From NCBI GenBank assembly GCA_949282745.1, contig CASDQM010000047.1, positions 372,001 to 436,000 of the forward strand: a stretch of 64,000 nucleotides of DNA. The letters run 5' to 3'. The DNA comes from an uncultured Sutterella sp. GTDB taxonomy: Bacteria; Pseudomonadota; Gammaproteobacteria; Burkholderiales; Burkholderiaceae_F. Positions 8,951 through 19,496 of the stretch are shown here, one piece after another; position 1 is the stretch's first letter; every line of letters begins with the position of its first letter. The notes under the pieces are model-generated. The model had not been told where the DNA came from. It saw nothing but the letters and a program-made list of their open reading frames with translations, and did no database searches. Position numbers and translations under genes: made by a program.

Positions 8951-9028
8951 ATCGCCTCCGTAAATTTCAGTACACTTGGCCTGTATTGTAGGCCCGACGG
9001 GCCTCTCCGAACGATTTTCGAGATCTTC

Positions 9029-9715
9029 ATGGCAAATCCCTTCGACAAGCCCCTCACCGACGACGAATTCGTGGAAATCGGCGAACTGCTCGCCTCGATT
9101 CCCGAACCCTTCGAACCCATGGAACCCGACCGCATGGACGGTTTTCTCACGGCTCTCCTGCTCCTGCCCGAGGAACCGAGCCCCCAGGCCTGGATGCCCT
9201 GGATCTTCGACGCCGAAGGCCGTCCCGAAGCGAAACTTGCGGACGAGCGCGATCAGGACCGTCTCGAAGAACTCGTCTACCGCCGCTACCGCTCGATCGA
9301 CCGAACGATCTGCCAGCGCCGCCCGCTCGATCCGATTCTCTACGAAATCGAAGACGAACGCGGACACCCCGTGCGCGGCTGGGAAGGCATCGCCGCGGTC
9401 GAACCCTTCGCCGTGGGCTTCTGGGAAGCGGCCGACCGTTGGCCAGGACTGCTCGACCATGAGGACCCCCTCGTGCAGAGCGCGCTTCTCGGCATCCTGC
9501 GTCATCTCCCCGACGATCTCGCGGGCGACCTTTTGGATGTGAAGCGCGACCTCGAACTTGAAAGTCCTCTGGAAAACCTCAATCAGACGGTCGAAGACAT
9601 CGCCGTGAGCGTGGCGGAAATCGCTTCGGTCACGCGCGGCATCTCACTTGACGCCCCCGAACGGACGCCGAAAAAGCCCGTCCGAAAGGGACCCGCGCGT
9701 CACGGCAGACGCTGA
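9029..9715 (+). CDS. YecA/UPF0149 family protein
   Basis: The 228-residue product matches the UPF0149 (YecA/YgfB) family, with the typical N-terminal stretch MEPDRMDGFLTALLLLPE and the later acidic, aromatic-rich segment VGFWEAADRWPGL. Unlike many YecA proteins it has no C-terminal Cys-rich SEC-C zinc motif. It ends in a basic Lys/Arg/Pro tail (KKPVRKGPARHGRR), which may bind nucleic acid or be disordered. The molecular role of the family is unclear. The 3' end overlaps the convergent ampG gene by 16 bases. Confidence 0.82.
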   Translation: MANPFDKPLTDDEFVEIGELLASIPEPFEPMEPDRMDGFLTALLLLPEEPSPQAWMPWIFDAEGRPEAKLADERDQDRLEELVYRRYRSIDRTICQRRPLDPILYEIEDERGHPVRGWEGIAAVEPFAVGFWEAADRWPGLLDHEDPLVQSALLGILRHLPDDLAGDLLDVKRDLELESPLENLNQTVEDIAVSVAEIASVTRGISLDAPERTPKKPVRKGPARHGRR

Positions 9716-11022
9716 GCGTCGAAGTCCGGAAGCGACTTGGCGAGCCGGGCGATCAGGAAGACGACGGGCAGGCCCAGCAACGCGGTGAAGAGAAAGAATC
9801 CCGAATACCCCAGGGCGTTGACGGCCACGCCCGCAAAGCCCGCCAGGAATTTCGGGATGAGCACCATGATGGAGCTCAAAAGTGCGTACTGCGTCGCCGA
9901 GTAGGCCCGGCTCGTGAGACCCGCCAGGAAGGCGAGGAAGGCGACGGTGGCGAGCCCCGCCGCCAGATTGTCCGCGCACACGACGGCGATGAGTCCGTAG
10001 CGGCTCGGCCCGATCGTAGCCAGAAACGAAAAGAGCAGGTTCGTGCAGGCCGCCAGAAGGCCGCCCAGCATGAGGCTTCGGAGGACGCCGAGGCGATAGG
10101 TCACCACGCCCCCCGCAAAGGCGCCCAGAAGCGTCATGAGGACGCCGAACACCTTGGAGATCGCCGCCACTTCTTCCTTTGTGTAGCCGAGGTCGGCGTA
10201 AAAGGGATTCGCCATCACCCCCATCACCACGTCGGCGATGCGGTAGAGCGCCACGACGGAGAGGACGAGTCCCGTGATTCTCCCGTAACGCTCGGCAAAG
10301 TCCTTGAGCGGCGCGACGAAGTCTTCGAGAAACTTCTCCCGCAGGCCTCGTGAGGGTGCCTCTACCGCCGGGGCGGGCGCTTCCTTCGAGAGAAGGGTCG
10401 CGACGATCCCCGCGACGGATGAAACCGCCATGACGGCGTAGCTCACCTGCCAGGCGGCCGGGTCATAGCCTTCGGCCGTCGACGCCCAGGCCGCAACCGC
10501 CAGGGCGCCCGCGCCCGACCAGATCATGGCGAGGCGATATCCCGCCTGATACATGGCGGCGAGCGCCGCCTGATTCTTCACTTCGGAAGATTCGATGCGG
10601 TAGGCGTCAAGCGCGATGTCCTGCGTGGCCGAAGCAAAGCCCGTGAAAAGGGCCCAAACGGCGGTCAGCGTCAGACTTTCGGCCGGGTCGCTCGCGGCCA
10701 GGGCGCAGAGTCCCGCGACGACTCCCGCCTGCGAGAGAAGCATCCACGCCCGGCGCCGCCCCAAACGCGCCGTGAGAAAAGGAATGCGCTTGTGGTCGAC
10801 CCAAGGGGCCCACATCCATTTGAGCGCGTACACCATCCCCACCCAGGAGAGAAAACCGATGGTGGCGAGATCGACGCTCGCTTCGCGCATCCAAAAGCTG
10901 AGGGTCCCGAAAATCAACAGGTTCGGCAGTCCCGTGCTGAAGCCGAGACAAAGCATCAGAATCGACGGTCGGTTTCCGTAGAGGCGCCACGTCGAGAGGC
11001 AATAGGCGGAGATTCGCTGCAC
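9700..11022 (-). CDS. ampG: AmpG-family muropeptide permease (MFS)
   Basis: The 440-residue product is a polytopic inner-membrane protein of the major facilitator superfamily. AmpG imports GlcNAc-anhydroMurNAc muropeptides released from peptidoglycan for recycling. Family signatures include GFSTGLPNLLIFGTLSFW near residue 30, KWMWAPWVDH near 70, the loop RLGRRRAW, and FTGFASATQDIALDAYRI near 155. About twelve hydrophobic helices can be traced. The start is a GTG one base after the rsuA stop, so the gene is probably translated by coupling. It ends an xthA-rsuA-ampG unit. Confidence is high for an AmpG-like transporter; the exact substrate is from family knowledge. Confidence 0.88.
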   Translation of the reverse strand: MQRISAYCLSTWRLYGNRPSILMLCLGFSTGLPNLLIFGTLSFWMREASVDLATIGFLSWVGMVYALKWMWAPWVDHKRIPFLTARLGRRRAWMLLSQAGVVAGLCALAASDPAESLTLTAVWALFTGFASATQDIALDAYRIESSEVKNQAALAAMYQAGYRLAMIWSGAGALAVAAWASTAEGYDPAAWQVSYAVMAVSSVAGIVATLLSKEAPAPAVEAPSRGLREKFLEDFVAPLKDFAERYGRITGLVLSVVALYRIADVVMGVMANPFYADLGYTKEEVAAISKVFGVLMTLLGAFAGGVVTYRLGVLRSLMLGGLLAACTNLLFSFLATIGPSRYGLIAVVCADNLAAGLATVAFLAFLAGLTSRAYSATQYALLSSIMVLIPKFLAGFAGVAVNALGYSGFFLFTALLGLPVVFLIARLAKSLPDFDAQRLP

Positions 11023-11023
11023 C

Positions 11024-11722
11024 TCAGCCCCCCAACACCGCCTCGGGCCCCGGGAGCCACACCCACTTTCCGGGCTCGAGATCCTCAGGCAGACGGTAGG
11101 CGCCGAAGGCCGAGCGGTGAAGCGCCTCCACTCGGTTCGAGGCCGCCGCCACCATGCGCTTGACCTGATGGTATTTCCCTTCGGTGAGGGTCATGCGGAT
11201 GTGGCGTTCGTCCACGAGCTCCACGTCCTTGGCGCACACGGGTTTGGGCGAGTCGTCGAGCACGACGCCCGTGCGGAGCTTTTCGCAAAAGACATCCGTC
11301 GCCGGGTGCTTGAGCGTCACCTCGTAGACCTTGGAGACATGGCGCTTCGGATGAATGAGCCGGTGCAGAAGACGACCGTCGTCGGTAAAGAGCAAAACGC
11401 CCGTCGTATCGACGTCCAGGCGTCCGACGGGCTGTACGCCGCGGCGACGCAGGGGCGCGGGAAGGAGCGTCATGACGGAGGGATGCGCCGAGGGCTTGAG
11501 CGAGCACTCGTAGCCCGCGGGCTTGTGAAGGGCCAGAATCGCCTTTTCGCAATAGGGCCAGGACTCTCCGCGCACGACGAAGACGAGGCCGTCGGTTTCG
11601 AAGTCCTCGTCGGGATCGTCGCGGACCTCGCCCCCGATCTCCACGAGACCGCTTCGGGCCAGGGCCCGACAGTCGTGCCGCGTACCGAAACCCTGGGTAA
11701 AAAGGATGTCTTCAAGGATCAT
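11024..11722 (-). CDS. rsuA: 16S rRNA pseudouridine-516 synthase
   Basis: The 232-residue product belongs to the RsuA group of pseudouridine synthases, which convert U516 of 16S rRNA. An N-terminal S4-like RNA-binding domain (about 1-60) is followed by the catalytic motif GRLDVDTTGVLLFTDDG near residue 100, with the nucleophilic Asp, and the conserved GKYHQVKRMVAA near 183-194. The length is that of RsuA and is too short for RluB or RluF types. It lies 15 bases after xthA on the same strand and is one base from ampG. Confidence 0.9.
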   Translation of the reverse strand: MILEDILFTQGFGTRHDCRALARSGLVEIGGEVRDDPDEDFETDGLVFVVRGESWPYCEKAILALHKPAGYECSLKPSAHPSVMTLLPAPLRRRGVQPVGRLDVDTTGVLLFTDDGRLLHRLIHPKRHVSKVYEVTLKHPATDVFCEKLRTGVVLDDSPKPVCAKDVELVDERHIRMTLTEGKYHQVKRMVAAASNRVEALHRSAFGAYRLPEDLEPGKWVWLPGPEAVLGG

Positions 11723-11737
11723 TGCGCATTCCTCGGC

Positions 11738-12514
11738 TCAGAGGGGCCAGTCGTAGCGGATCGTAAGCGGCGCGTGATCGGAAAACTTTTCCGACGCGTA
11801 AATGTCCGTCTCCCGGGCCTTTTCGGCGATACCGGGCGTACCGACCTGATAGTCGATGCGCCAGCCGACGTTCTTTTCCCGGGCGCGGCCGCGCTGACTC
11901 CACCAGGTGTAGCGGTCCGGATTCGGATCCAAACGGCGGAAAACGTCCACCCAGCCGCACTCGTCAAAGAGCTTCGTCATCCAGGCGCGCTCTTCGGGCA
12001 GGAAGCCCGAGTGATCGCGATTACTCTTCCAGTTCTTCAGGTCGATTTCCTTGTGGGCGATGTTGAAGTCGCCGCAGAGGAGAAACTCCCGCTTTTCTTC
12101 GCGGAGCCGATCGAGATGCGGCAGGAAGGCTTCGAGAAAACGGAATTTCGAGGCCTGACGATCATCGTTCATGGAGCCCGACGGAAAATAGACGGAAATG
12201 ATGCTGAGATTTTCCAAGTCCACCCGGACGTAGCGCCCCTCATTGTCGAATTCCGGAACGCCGAAGCCCGTCGCCACCGACACGACCGGAAGGCGCGTCC
12301 AGACGGCGCAGCCCGAATACCCCTTGCGCGCGGCGAAGTGGAAGAAAGGTTCGTAGCCGGCGGGACAGCGGACGTCGCCCGAGAGATCCGCGTCCTGAGC
12401 TTTGAGCTCCTGAAGGCAGAGCACGTCGACGTCGTGCGAGAGAAACCAGGGAAGGAAACCCTTGGTGACGGCGGATCGGATGCCGTTGGCGTTGAAGGAA
12501 GTTACGGTGAGCAT
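11738..12514 (-). CDS. xthA: Exodeoxyribonuclease III
   Basis: This Mg-dependent nuclease cuts at abasic sites and trims 3' ends during base-excision repair. The 258-residue product has the ordered motifs of the family: TSFNANGIRSA (metal Asn near 8), CLQELKAQ (catalytic Glu near 35), GDFNIAH (Asp and Asn near 150), and near the end DYQVGTP and SDHAPLTI with the catalytic Asp-His. The spacing is like E. coli XthA. It diverges from pyrE over about 90 bases; on the plus side a TAGAAT at 12534-12539 may be the pyrE -10 element. Confidence 0.95.
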   Translation of the reverse strand: MLTVTSFNANGIRSAVTKGFLPWFLSHDVDVLCLQELKAQDADLSGDVRCPAGYEPFFHFAARKGYSGCAVWTRLPVVSVATGFGVPEFDNEGRYVRVDLENLSIISVYFPSGSMNDDRQASKFRFLEAFLPHLDRLREEKREFLLCGDFNIAHKEIDLKNWKSNRDHSGFLPEERAWMTKLFDECGWVDVFRRLDPNPDRYTWWSQRGRAREKNVGWRIDYQVGTPGIAEKARETDIYASEKFSDHAPLTIRYDWPL

Positions 12515-12607
12515 GGATCAAATCAAAAAGCGCTAGAATAGACGGATTTTAATCGTTTCCCTCTCCGTCGGCCCTAGCGGGAAGACGGTTCTTGCAGACC
12601 TTTTGCC

Positions 12608-13282
12608 ATGACGATTCAGCAACAATTCATCGAATTTGCGCTTCAGTCCAACGTTCTCCGCTTCGGAGAATTCAAAACCAAGGCCGGGCGTCTTTCTCCG
12701 TACTTCTTCAACGCCGGCTTGTTCAACACCGGCTCCCTCCTGGACCGTCTCGGTGAGTTTTACGCGAAGACCCTCTTGGCCGCCAAGGAAGAGGGCCGCA
12801 TCGAATTCGACATGATCTTCGGGCCCGCCTACAAGGGCGTTCCGCTCGCCGCATCCGTCGCCATCAACCTCTCGCGCCTCGGCTGCGACGTGCCCTGGGC
12901 CTTCAACCGCAAGGAAGCCAAGGACCACGGCGAAGGCGGCGTCATCGTCGGCGCGCCCCTCAAGGGGAAGGTCGTCATCATCGACGACGTCATCAGCGCG
13001 GGCACGTCGATCCGCGAATCCGTCAAGATCATCCAGCAGTGCGGCGCCGAACCTTCGGGCGTTCTGATCGCGCTCGACCGTCAGGAACGCGGCGGCAACG
13101 CGGAAGTGCTCACGGAAACCTCCGCCGTGCAGGACGTCGAAAAGACCTTCGGCTTCCACGTCGCCTCCATCATCACGCTCTCGGACCTGCTCTCCTTCAT
13201 GAACGGCGACTCCGCCGCCGCGCAGGCCGTCGCGGAATTCCGTCCGGCCGTGCGCGCTTACCGCGACCGCTACGGCGCCTGA
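12608..13282 (+). CDS. pyrE: Orotate phosphoribosyltransferase
   Basis: It joins orotate to PRPP, giving orotidine 5'-phosphate in pyrimidine synthesis. The 224-residue product shows the family start ([24 protein letters not shown]), the conserved FNAGLFNTG loop and the PRPP-binding motif [13 protein letters not shown] near 120-132. The second flexible loop [12 protein letters not shown] carries catalytic Lys and His. It is a single gene, divergent from xthA and convergent with gatB, and is followed by a strong bidirectional terminator. Confidence 0.96.
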   Translation: MTIQQQFIEFALQSNVLRFGEFKTKAGRLSPYFFNAGLFNTGSLLDRLGEFYAKTLLAAKEEGRIEFDMIFGPAYKGVPLAASVAINLSRLGCDVPWAFNRKEAKDHGEGGVIVGAPLKGKVVIIDDVISAGTSIRESVKIIQQCGAEPSGVLIALDRQERGGNAEVLTETSAVQDVEKTFGFHVASIITLSDLLSFMNGDSAAAQAVAEFRPAVRAYRDRYGA

Positions 13283-13294
13283 TTCCCGGACCAC

Positions 13295-13316
13295 GGGGTT
13301 CGCTCGGGCGAACCCC
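13295..13316. repeat. Perfect 9-bp hairpin after pyrE
   Basis: GGGGTTCGC and GCGAACCCC form a perfect stem with a TCGG loop. It has no following T-run and lies just before the separate intrinsic terminator, so it may act as a 3'-end barrier to RNases. Confidence 0.5.
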
Positions 13317-13330
13317 CTCCGCAGACGTTA

Positions 13331-13365
13331 AAAAACCCGCTCTCTCGCAAGAAAGCGGGTTTTTC
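13331..13365. terminator. Bidirectional intrinsic terminator between pyrE and gatB
   Basis: AAAAACCCGCT pairs with AGCGGGTTTTT, with one mismatch deeper in the stem, around a CTCGCAAG loop. A/T runs on both sides let it work for convergent pyrE (+) and gatB (-) transcripts. Confidence 0.85.
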
Positions 13366-13389
13366 GTTGGAGGGAAGCCTCCTTCAGGT

Positions 13390-14841
13390 TCAGCAGCCGA
13401 GCTTCGAGCGGAGCATGGCGTTGACCTGAGCGGGATTGGCCTTCCCCTTCGTCGCCTTCATGCACTGACCGACGAGGGCGTTGAAGGCCTTCTGCTTGCC
13501 GGCGCGGAATTCTTCGACCGACTTCGCGTTGTTGGCGAGCACTTCGTCGACGATCTTCTCGAGGGCGCCGGCGTCGGAAATCTGCTTGAGACCGAGTTTT
13601 TCGATCAGAGCGTCGACCTCGGCGCCTTCCTTGGCCCAGAGCGCCGCGAAGACGGCCTTGGCCCCCTTCTGATTGACGGTGCCGTCGGTGATGCGGGCGA
13701 GAATCTTGGCGAGAAGCGCCGGCGTCACGGGCGCCGTCGCGTAGGAGGCGTCTTCGCTCGCGTTGAGCGCGGCCGACACTTCACCCATCACCCAGTTGGC
13801 GGCCATCTTCGGTTCCGCACCGTCGGCCACGACGGCGAGGTAGTAGTCCGCCACGTCGCGGGAAGCGGTCAGAACCGAAGCGTCATACTCGGGCAGGCCG
13901 AATTCGGCGATCAGACGGGCGCGAAGCGAATCGGGAAGCTCGGGCATGTCCGCGGCGACCCGTTCGATCCATTCGTCCTCAATGACGAGCGGCAGCAGAT
14001 CGGGATCGGGGAAGTAGCGGTAGTCCATCGAATCTTCCTTGCTGCGCATCTGACGCGTTTCGCCCTTGTCGGGGTCGTAAAGGCGCGTCGCCTGCACGAC
14101 CTTGCCGCCTTCTTCGATCAGTTCGATCTGACGGCGAACTTCGTAGTCGATGGCTTCCTGCAGGAAGCGGAAGGAATTGAGGTTCTTGATTTCGCAACGG
14201 GTGCCGAACTTGGTCGAGCCGACGGGGCGCACCGAAACGTTCGCGTCGCAACGGAAGTTCCCTTCCTGCATGTTGCCGTCCGAAATGCCGAGCCACACGA
14301 CGAGCGCATGGAGCGCGCGGGCGTAGGCGACGGCTTCGGCCGAACTGCGAAGTTCCGGTTCCGTCACGATTTCCAGAAGGGGCGTCCCCGCACGGTTGAG
14401 GTCGATCCCCGAATGTCCGTGGATGATCCCGTGAATCGACTTGCCCGCGTCCTCTTCAAGGTGCGCGCGGGTAAGGTGAATCGTCTTCACGTAGGGATCG
14501 CCCTTCTTCGGGTGCACCGGGAACGTGAGTTCGCCGCCGATCACGATCGGCAGTTCGAACTGACTGATCTGATACCCCTTCGGAAGGTCGGGATAGAAGT
14601 AGTTTTTGCGGTCGAAGACCGAACGGTTGGCGACCTTCGCCTTGATCGCGAGACCGAAGCGGATCGCCTTTTCCACGGCGCCGCGGTTGAGGACCGGAAG
14701 CGTGCCCGGAAGGGCCAGGTCCACCACGCAGGCGTTCACGTTGGGCTCGTCGCCGAAGTGGCGGGCGGCGCCCGAAAAGATCTTAGAGTTCGTCGAGAGC
14801 TGGACATGCGTTTCCAAGCCGATGACAACTTCCCACTGCAT
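13390..14841 (-). CDS. gatB: Asp/Glu-tRNA amidotransferase subunit B
   Basis: GatB binds misacylated Glu-tRNA(Gln) or Asp-tRNA(Asn) and activates it for amidation within the GatCAB complex. The 483-residue product starts [15 protein letters not shown] and contains HLEEDAGKS, the [17 protein letters not shown] signature (about 140-155) and [10 protein letters not shown]. The C-terminal half holds the GatB/YqeY tRNA-binding tail, ending in the usual [16 protein letters not shown] stretch. It is the last gene of gatC-gatA-gatB on the minus strand, 15 bases after gatA. The presence of the complex means that at least one of Gln-tRNA or Asn-tRNA is made indirectly. Confidence 0.96.
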   Translation of the reverse strand: MQWEVVIGLETHVQLSTNSKIFSGAARHFGDEPNVNACVVDLALPGTLPVLNRGAVEKAIRFGLAIKAKVANRSVFDRKNYFYPDLPKGYQISQFELPIVIGGELTFPVHPKKGDPYVKTIHLTRAHLEEDAGKSIHGIIHGHSGIDLNRAGTPLLEIVTEPELRSSAEAVAYARALHALVVWLGISDGNMQEGNFRCDANVSVRPVGSTKFGTRCEIKNLNSFRFLQEAIDYEVRRQIELIEEGGKVVQATRLYDPDKGETRQMRSKEDSMDYRYFPDPDLLPLVIEDEWIERVAADMPELPDSLRARLIAEFGLPEYDASVLTASRDVADYYLAVVADGAEPKMAANWVMGEVSAALNASEDASYATAPVTPALLAKILARITDGTVNQKGAKAVFAALWAKEGAEVDALIEKLGLKQISDAGALEKIVDEVLANNAKSVEEFRAGKQKAFNALVGQCMKATKGKANPAQVNAMLRSKLGC

Positions 14842-14856
14842 GAATCGTGCTCCTTA

Positions 14857-16314
14857 TCAGTAACCGGCGGGATGACGCAGATGCCAGTCCGTCACGGACT
14901 GCCACGCATGGGCGATGCCGAGCAAACGGGCTTCGGAGAAGTTTTCTCCGATCAACTGCACGCCGATCGGGCGGCCGTTGGAGTGCATGCCGCAGGGCAT
15001 GGCCACGCCCGGAAGACCGGCCAGCGACGCGGGAACCGTGTAGAGGTCGGAGAGATAGGCCGAGACCGGATCGGCGTTGGCGCCGAAATCGTAGGCGGTG
15101 CCCGTCGTCACCGGCGTGACGATCACGTCCACCTTGCGGAAGGTGTCGTGGAATTCCTTGGCGATCAGGCGGCGAACGCGCTGGGCCTTGAGGTAGTAGG
15201 CGTCGTAGTAGCCGTGCGAGAGAACGTAGGTGCCGATCATGATGCGGCGCTTCGGTTCGGGCCCGAAGCCCTCGTCGCGCGACTTCTTGATCATGTCGAG
15301 GATATCCTCGTACTCGGCCGCGCGGTGGCCGTAGCGAACGCCGTCAAAACGAGAGAGATTGGAGCTCGCTTCGGCGCAGGCGACGACGTAGTAGACGGGA
15401 ACGCCGAGTTCGGCCATCGGCAGTTCGATGTCCACCACGGTCGCGCCCATGGCGCGGTAGGTGTCGAGCACCTTGTCGATCGACGCGGCGACTTCCGCGT
15501 CGAGCCCCTTGCCCATCCAGGAGCGGGGCACTCCGATGCGGATCCCTTCCATCCCCTGCGTGAGGGAGCGGGAGAAGTCTTCCGCCGGACGGTCGACGCT
15601 CGTCGAGTCGGCCGGATCGAAGCCCACCATGCTGCCGAGCACGGCGGCGCAGTCTTCGGCGCTGTGCGCAAGAAGCCCGGCCGTGTCGAGCGACGAGGCG
15701 AACGCAATCATCCCGAAGCGGGAGGGACGACCGTAGGTGGGCTTCACGCCCGTCAAGCCCGTGAAGGACGCGGGTTCGCGAATCGAGCCGCCCGTGTCGG
15801 TCCCCGTGGCGATGGGGGCGAGACCCGCGGCCACGCAGGCGGAGGAGCCGCCCGAGGAACCGCCCGGAACGGCGTTGGGATCCCAGGGATTGTGCACGCG
15901 CCCGTAGGCGGAGTTTTCATTGCCCGAGCCCATGGCGAATTCGTCGCAGTTGAGCTTGCCCAGGCACACCATGCCGGCCTCGCGCAGCTTGCGCACGACC
16001 GTGGCGTCAAAGGGACTCATGTAGCCTTCGAGCATCTTGCTCGCGGCGGTCGAGGCCCAGTTCTTCGTCACGAAGATGTCCTTGTGGGCGATGGGAATGC
16101 CCGTGAGCGGGCCGGCGGAGCCCGCCGCGATGCGTTCGTCGGCCTCGCGGGCTTCGGCGAGCGTCGCCTCGGGGCGGACGTCAAGAAAGGCGTTCAGGTC
16201 GCGGTGCGCCTCGATGCGATCGAGGTAGTGACGGGCCAGTTCGACGGCCGACACTTCACGCGCCTGCAGTTTGCGGGAAAGCTCCGTAACGGAGCTGAAC
16301 GTAAGATCTTCCAT
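14857..16314 (-). CDS. gatA: Asp/Glu-tRNA amidotransferase subunit A
   Basis: GatA is the amidase that frees ammonia from glutamine for tRNA-dependent amidation. The 485-residue product carries the amidase-signature Ser-cisSer-Lys triad: Lys78 (IAHKD), Ser153 in GGSSGGSS and Ser177 in DTGGSIREP, each one residue off the S. aureus numbering (79, 154, 178). The typical [20 protein letters not shown] stretch precedes the glycine-serine loop. It lies between gatC (20 bases upstream) and gatB (15 bases downstream). Confidence 0.96.
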   Translation of the reverse strand: MEDLTFSSVTELSRKLQAREVSAVELARHYLDRIEAHRDLNAFLDVRPEATLAEAREADERIAAGSAGPLTGIPIAHKDIFVTKNWASTAASKMLEGYMSPFDATVVRKLREAGMVCLGKLNCDEFAMGSGNENSAYGRVHNPWDPNAVPGGSSGGSSACVAAGLAPIATGTDTGGSIREPASFTGLTGVKPTYGRPSRFGMIAFASSLDTAGLLAHSAEDCAAVLGSMVGFDPADSTSVDRPAEDFSRSLTQGMEGIRIGVPRSWMGKGLDAEVAASIDKVLDTYRAMGATVVDIELPMAELGVPVYYVVACAEASSNLSRFDGVRYGHRAAEYEDILDMIKKSRDEGFGPEPKRRIMIGTYVLSHGYYDAYYLKAQRVRRLIAKEFHDTFRKVDVIVTPVTTGTAYDFGANADPVSAYLSDLYTVPASLAGLPGVAMPCGMHSNGRPIGVQLIGENFSEARLLGIAHAWQSVTDWHLRHPAGY

Positions 16315-16334
16315 AGCGTTTTCCGAAACGGGGA

Positions 16335-16622
16335 TTACTCGATCACCTGCGGAACGAGGAAGCAGCCGCCTTCCTGTTCCGGCGCGTTTTTCATGTTCTC
16401 TTCGCGAGCGTTCGTTTCCGTAACCACGTCGTCGCGAAGACGCTGCACGCCGTCGTGGGGATTGGGCATGGGTTCGATCCCCGTCGTGTCCACGGAACGG
16501 ATCTGCTCGATCATGCGGAAAATGTCATTGAGTTCGCCCTGCATCACAACGGCCTGCTCGTCCGAAATTTCGATTCGGCCGAGATCGGCGATGCGGCGAA
16601 TGTCCTCAAGGGTCAGAGACAT
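16335..16622 (-). CDS. gatC: Asp/Glu-tRNA amidotransferase subunit C
   Basis: GatC is a small stabilising subunit that wraps around GatA and GatB. The 95-residue product has the usual pattern: [19 protein letters not shown] at the start, a helical [15 protein letters not shown] segment, the [12 protein letters not shown] turn and a late RDDVVTE segment before the C-terminus. It is the first gene of the minus-strand gatCAB operon and faces away from mreB across a 380-base regulatory gap. Confidence 0.93.
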   Translation of the reverse strand: MSLTLEDIRRIADLGRIEISDEQAVVMQGELNDIFRMIEQIRSVDTTGIEPMPNPHDGVQRLRDDVVTETNAREENMKNAPEQEGGCFLVPQVIE

Positions 16623-18046
<1,424 letters not shown>

Positions 18047-18063
18047 TTTCGCCTCGACTCTCT

Positions 18064-18960
18064 ATGGAAGAATACGGGCCTCCACCGCTCTTTCGACAGG
18101 GCCTGCCGGCCCGTCTGAGGTTCATTCTCTTTTTGTTCGCCTCCGTCCTTCTCATTTTGATCGACGGACGCTTTCGTGCGCTCGACGATTTCCGAAGCGC
18201 CATCTCCGACGTGACGGCTCCGATGGTGCGCGCGCTCGAGTGGCCCGGAGAGGCCGTCTCCTCGGCGTCGGAATACTTCGTCTCCAAGGCGCGTCTGCGC
18301 GACGAAAACCAGCGCCTCACCGAAGAAAACCAGCGTCTCTCGCTCGCCGTGGCGCACCTTACGGAAATGCAGCGGGAAAACGAACGGCTGCGCCGGCTCG
18401 TCAACGCCGTTCCCCGCACCGCGAGCCAGGTCGTCACGGCCGAAGTGCTCGGCAACATGCCCGACCCCTTTACGCGTCGGCTGCGCATCAATCTCGGCAG
18501 CGACGACGGTCTCCTTGTCGGCATGCCCGTCATTGCCGCCGACGGCGTCGTGGGACAGGTGTCGCGCGTCGTGCGAAAGAGCGCCGAAGTGAATCTCCTC
18601 ACGGACCATCGCCAGCAGCTCTCCGTCTTCGTCGCCCGCACGGGCGAGCATTACGTGCTCGGCGGAAACGGGTCCGACCTGACGAATCTCCTTTTCGTGC
18701 TGCCCGGCGCCGACCTCAAGGAGGGCGACACGCTCCTCACCTCCGGGCTTGACCACGTTTTCCCGCGCAACATTCTCGCGGGCACCGTCCGTTCCGTCAG
18801 TCACCAGCCCGGCGAAACCTACGCCCGGGTGGAGGTCGCGATGCCCGACTATGAAGACGCTCAGTTCGTCACGGTGATTCTCGTGGATCCCAACCCTACG
18901 GCCGAACTCGACGCCTCCGACAAGAAGGACACGTCCCTGCGCAGAAGGAGGGAGCGATGA
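18064..18960 (+). CDS. mreC: Rod-shape-determining protein MreC
   Basis: MreC is a bitopic inner-membrane protein linking MreB filaments with the periplasmic cell-wall enzymes. The 298-residue product has a short cytoplasmic start (MEEYGPPPLFRQG, a typical betaproteobacterial form), one membrane helix (about 21-35), a coiled coil (about 75-115, rich in ENQRL repeats) and the paired beta-barrel domain with the RLRINLGSDDGL and GVVGQV signatures. The ATG at 18064 fits homology; a TTG at 18043 overlapping the mreB stop is the alternative. The stop overlaps the mreD start (ATGA). Confidence 0.94.
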   Translation: MEEYGPPPLFRQGLPARLRFILFLFASVLLILIDGRFRALDDFRSAISDVTAPMVRALEWPGEAVSSASEYFVSKARLRDENQRLTEENQRLSLAVAHLTEMQRENERLRRLVNAVPRTASQVVTAEVLGNMPDPFTRRLRINLGSDDGLLVGMPVIAADGVVGQVSRVVRKSAEVNLLTDHRQQLSVFVARTGEHYVLGGNGSDLTNLLFVLPGADLKEGDTLLTSGLDHVFPRNILAGTVRSVSHQPGETYARVEVAMPDYEDAQFVTVILVDPNPTAELDASDKKDTSLRRRRER

Positions 18961-19481
18961 AGAAGCTCGTCACCCCGATTCCGCAGAACACCACGGAGCT
19001 CGCCACGCCCGCGCCGGTCTCCTGGATCATTCTCACCTTCGTGTTGAGCTACCTCCTCAACCTGTCGCTTTCGCGCTACGCCTGGACGCCGGACTTCCTG
19101 GCGCTCAGCATGGTGTTCTGGGTCGTCCATCAGCCCCGTCGCGTGGGCATGACGGTCGCCTTCGTCTGCGGCATTCTGATGGACGTGCACAACGGAAGCG
19201 TTCTCGGGCAGCAGGCGCTCGTCTACGTCATCCTCACGTACTGCGCCTTCTCGCTGCACCGAAGACTGCCGTGGTTCAACCTCGTCGGGCAGGCGCTGCA
19301 CGTCCTCCCTCTTCTGCTTCTCGCGCAGGTGATCGTGCTTCTCTTCCGACTGTGGTTCGACGGTCTCTGGCCGGGCTTCGGATGGTTCCTGCAGAGCATT
19401 GCGGGAGCGATCCTCTGGCCGCTCTGGGTCGCCATTCTTTCGCGCTTTTTCCGCTACACGGCGGTGCAGCGCAATCATTGA
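18957..19481 (+). CDS. mreD: Rod-shape-determining membrane protein MreD
   Basis: The 174-residue product is a polytopic inner-membrane protein of the elongasome with about five hydrophobic helices. Conserved pieces include WTPDFLALSMVFWVVHQPRR and GFVCGILMD-like VAFVCGILMDVHNGSVLGQ near 60-80. It partners MreC and PBP2. It overlaps mreC by four bases and ends 15 bases before mrdA, so it is translated within the mre-mrd operon. Confidence 0.92.
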   Translation: MKKLVTPIPQNTTELATPAPVSWIILTFVLSYLLNLSLSRYAWTPDFLALSMVFWVVHQPRRVGMTVAFVCGILMDVHNGSVLGQQALVYVILTYCAFSLHRRLPWFNLVGQALHVLPLLLLAQVIVLLFRLWFDGLWPGFGWFLQSIAGAILWPLWVAILSRFFRYTAVQRNH

Positions 19482-19496
19482 TCGCTTGAGGTTTCG

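Noticed and set aside
8951-9505. Upstream extension of the DUF1840 gene
   Set aside because: Antisense to the YecA-family gene; the ribosome site and homology both place the start at 8950.
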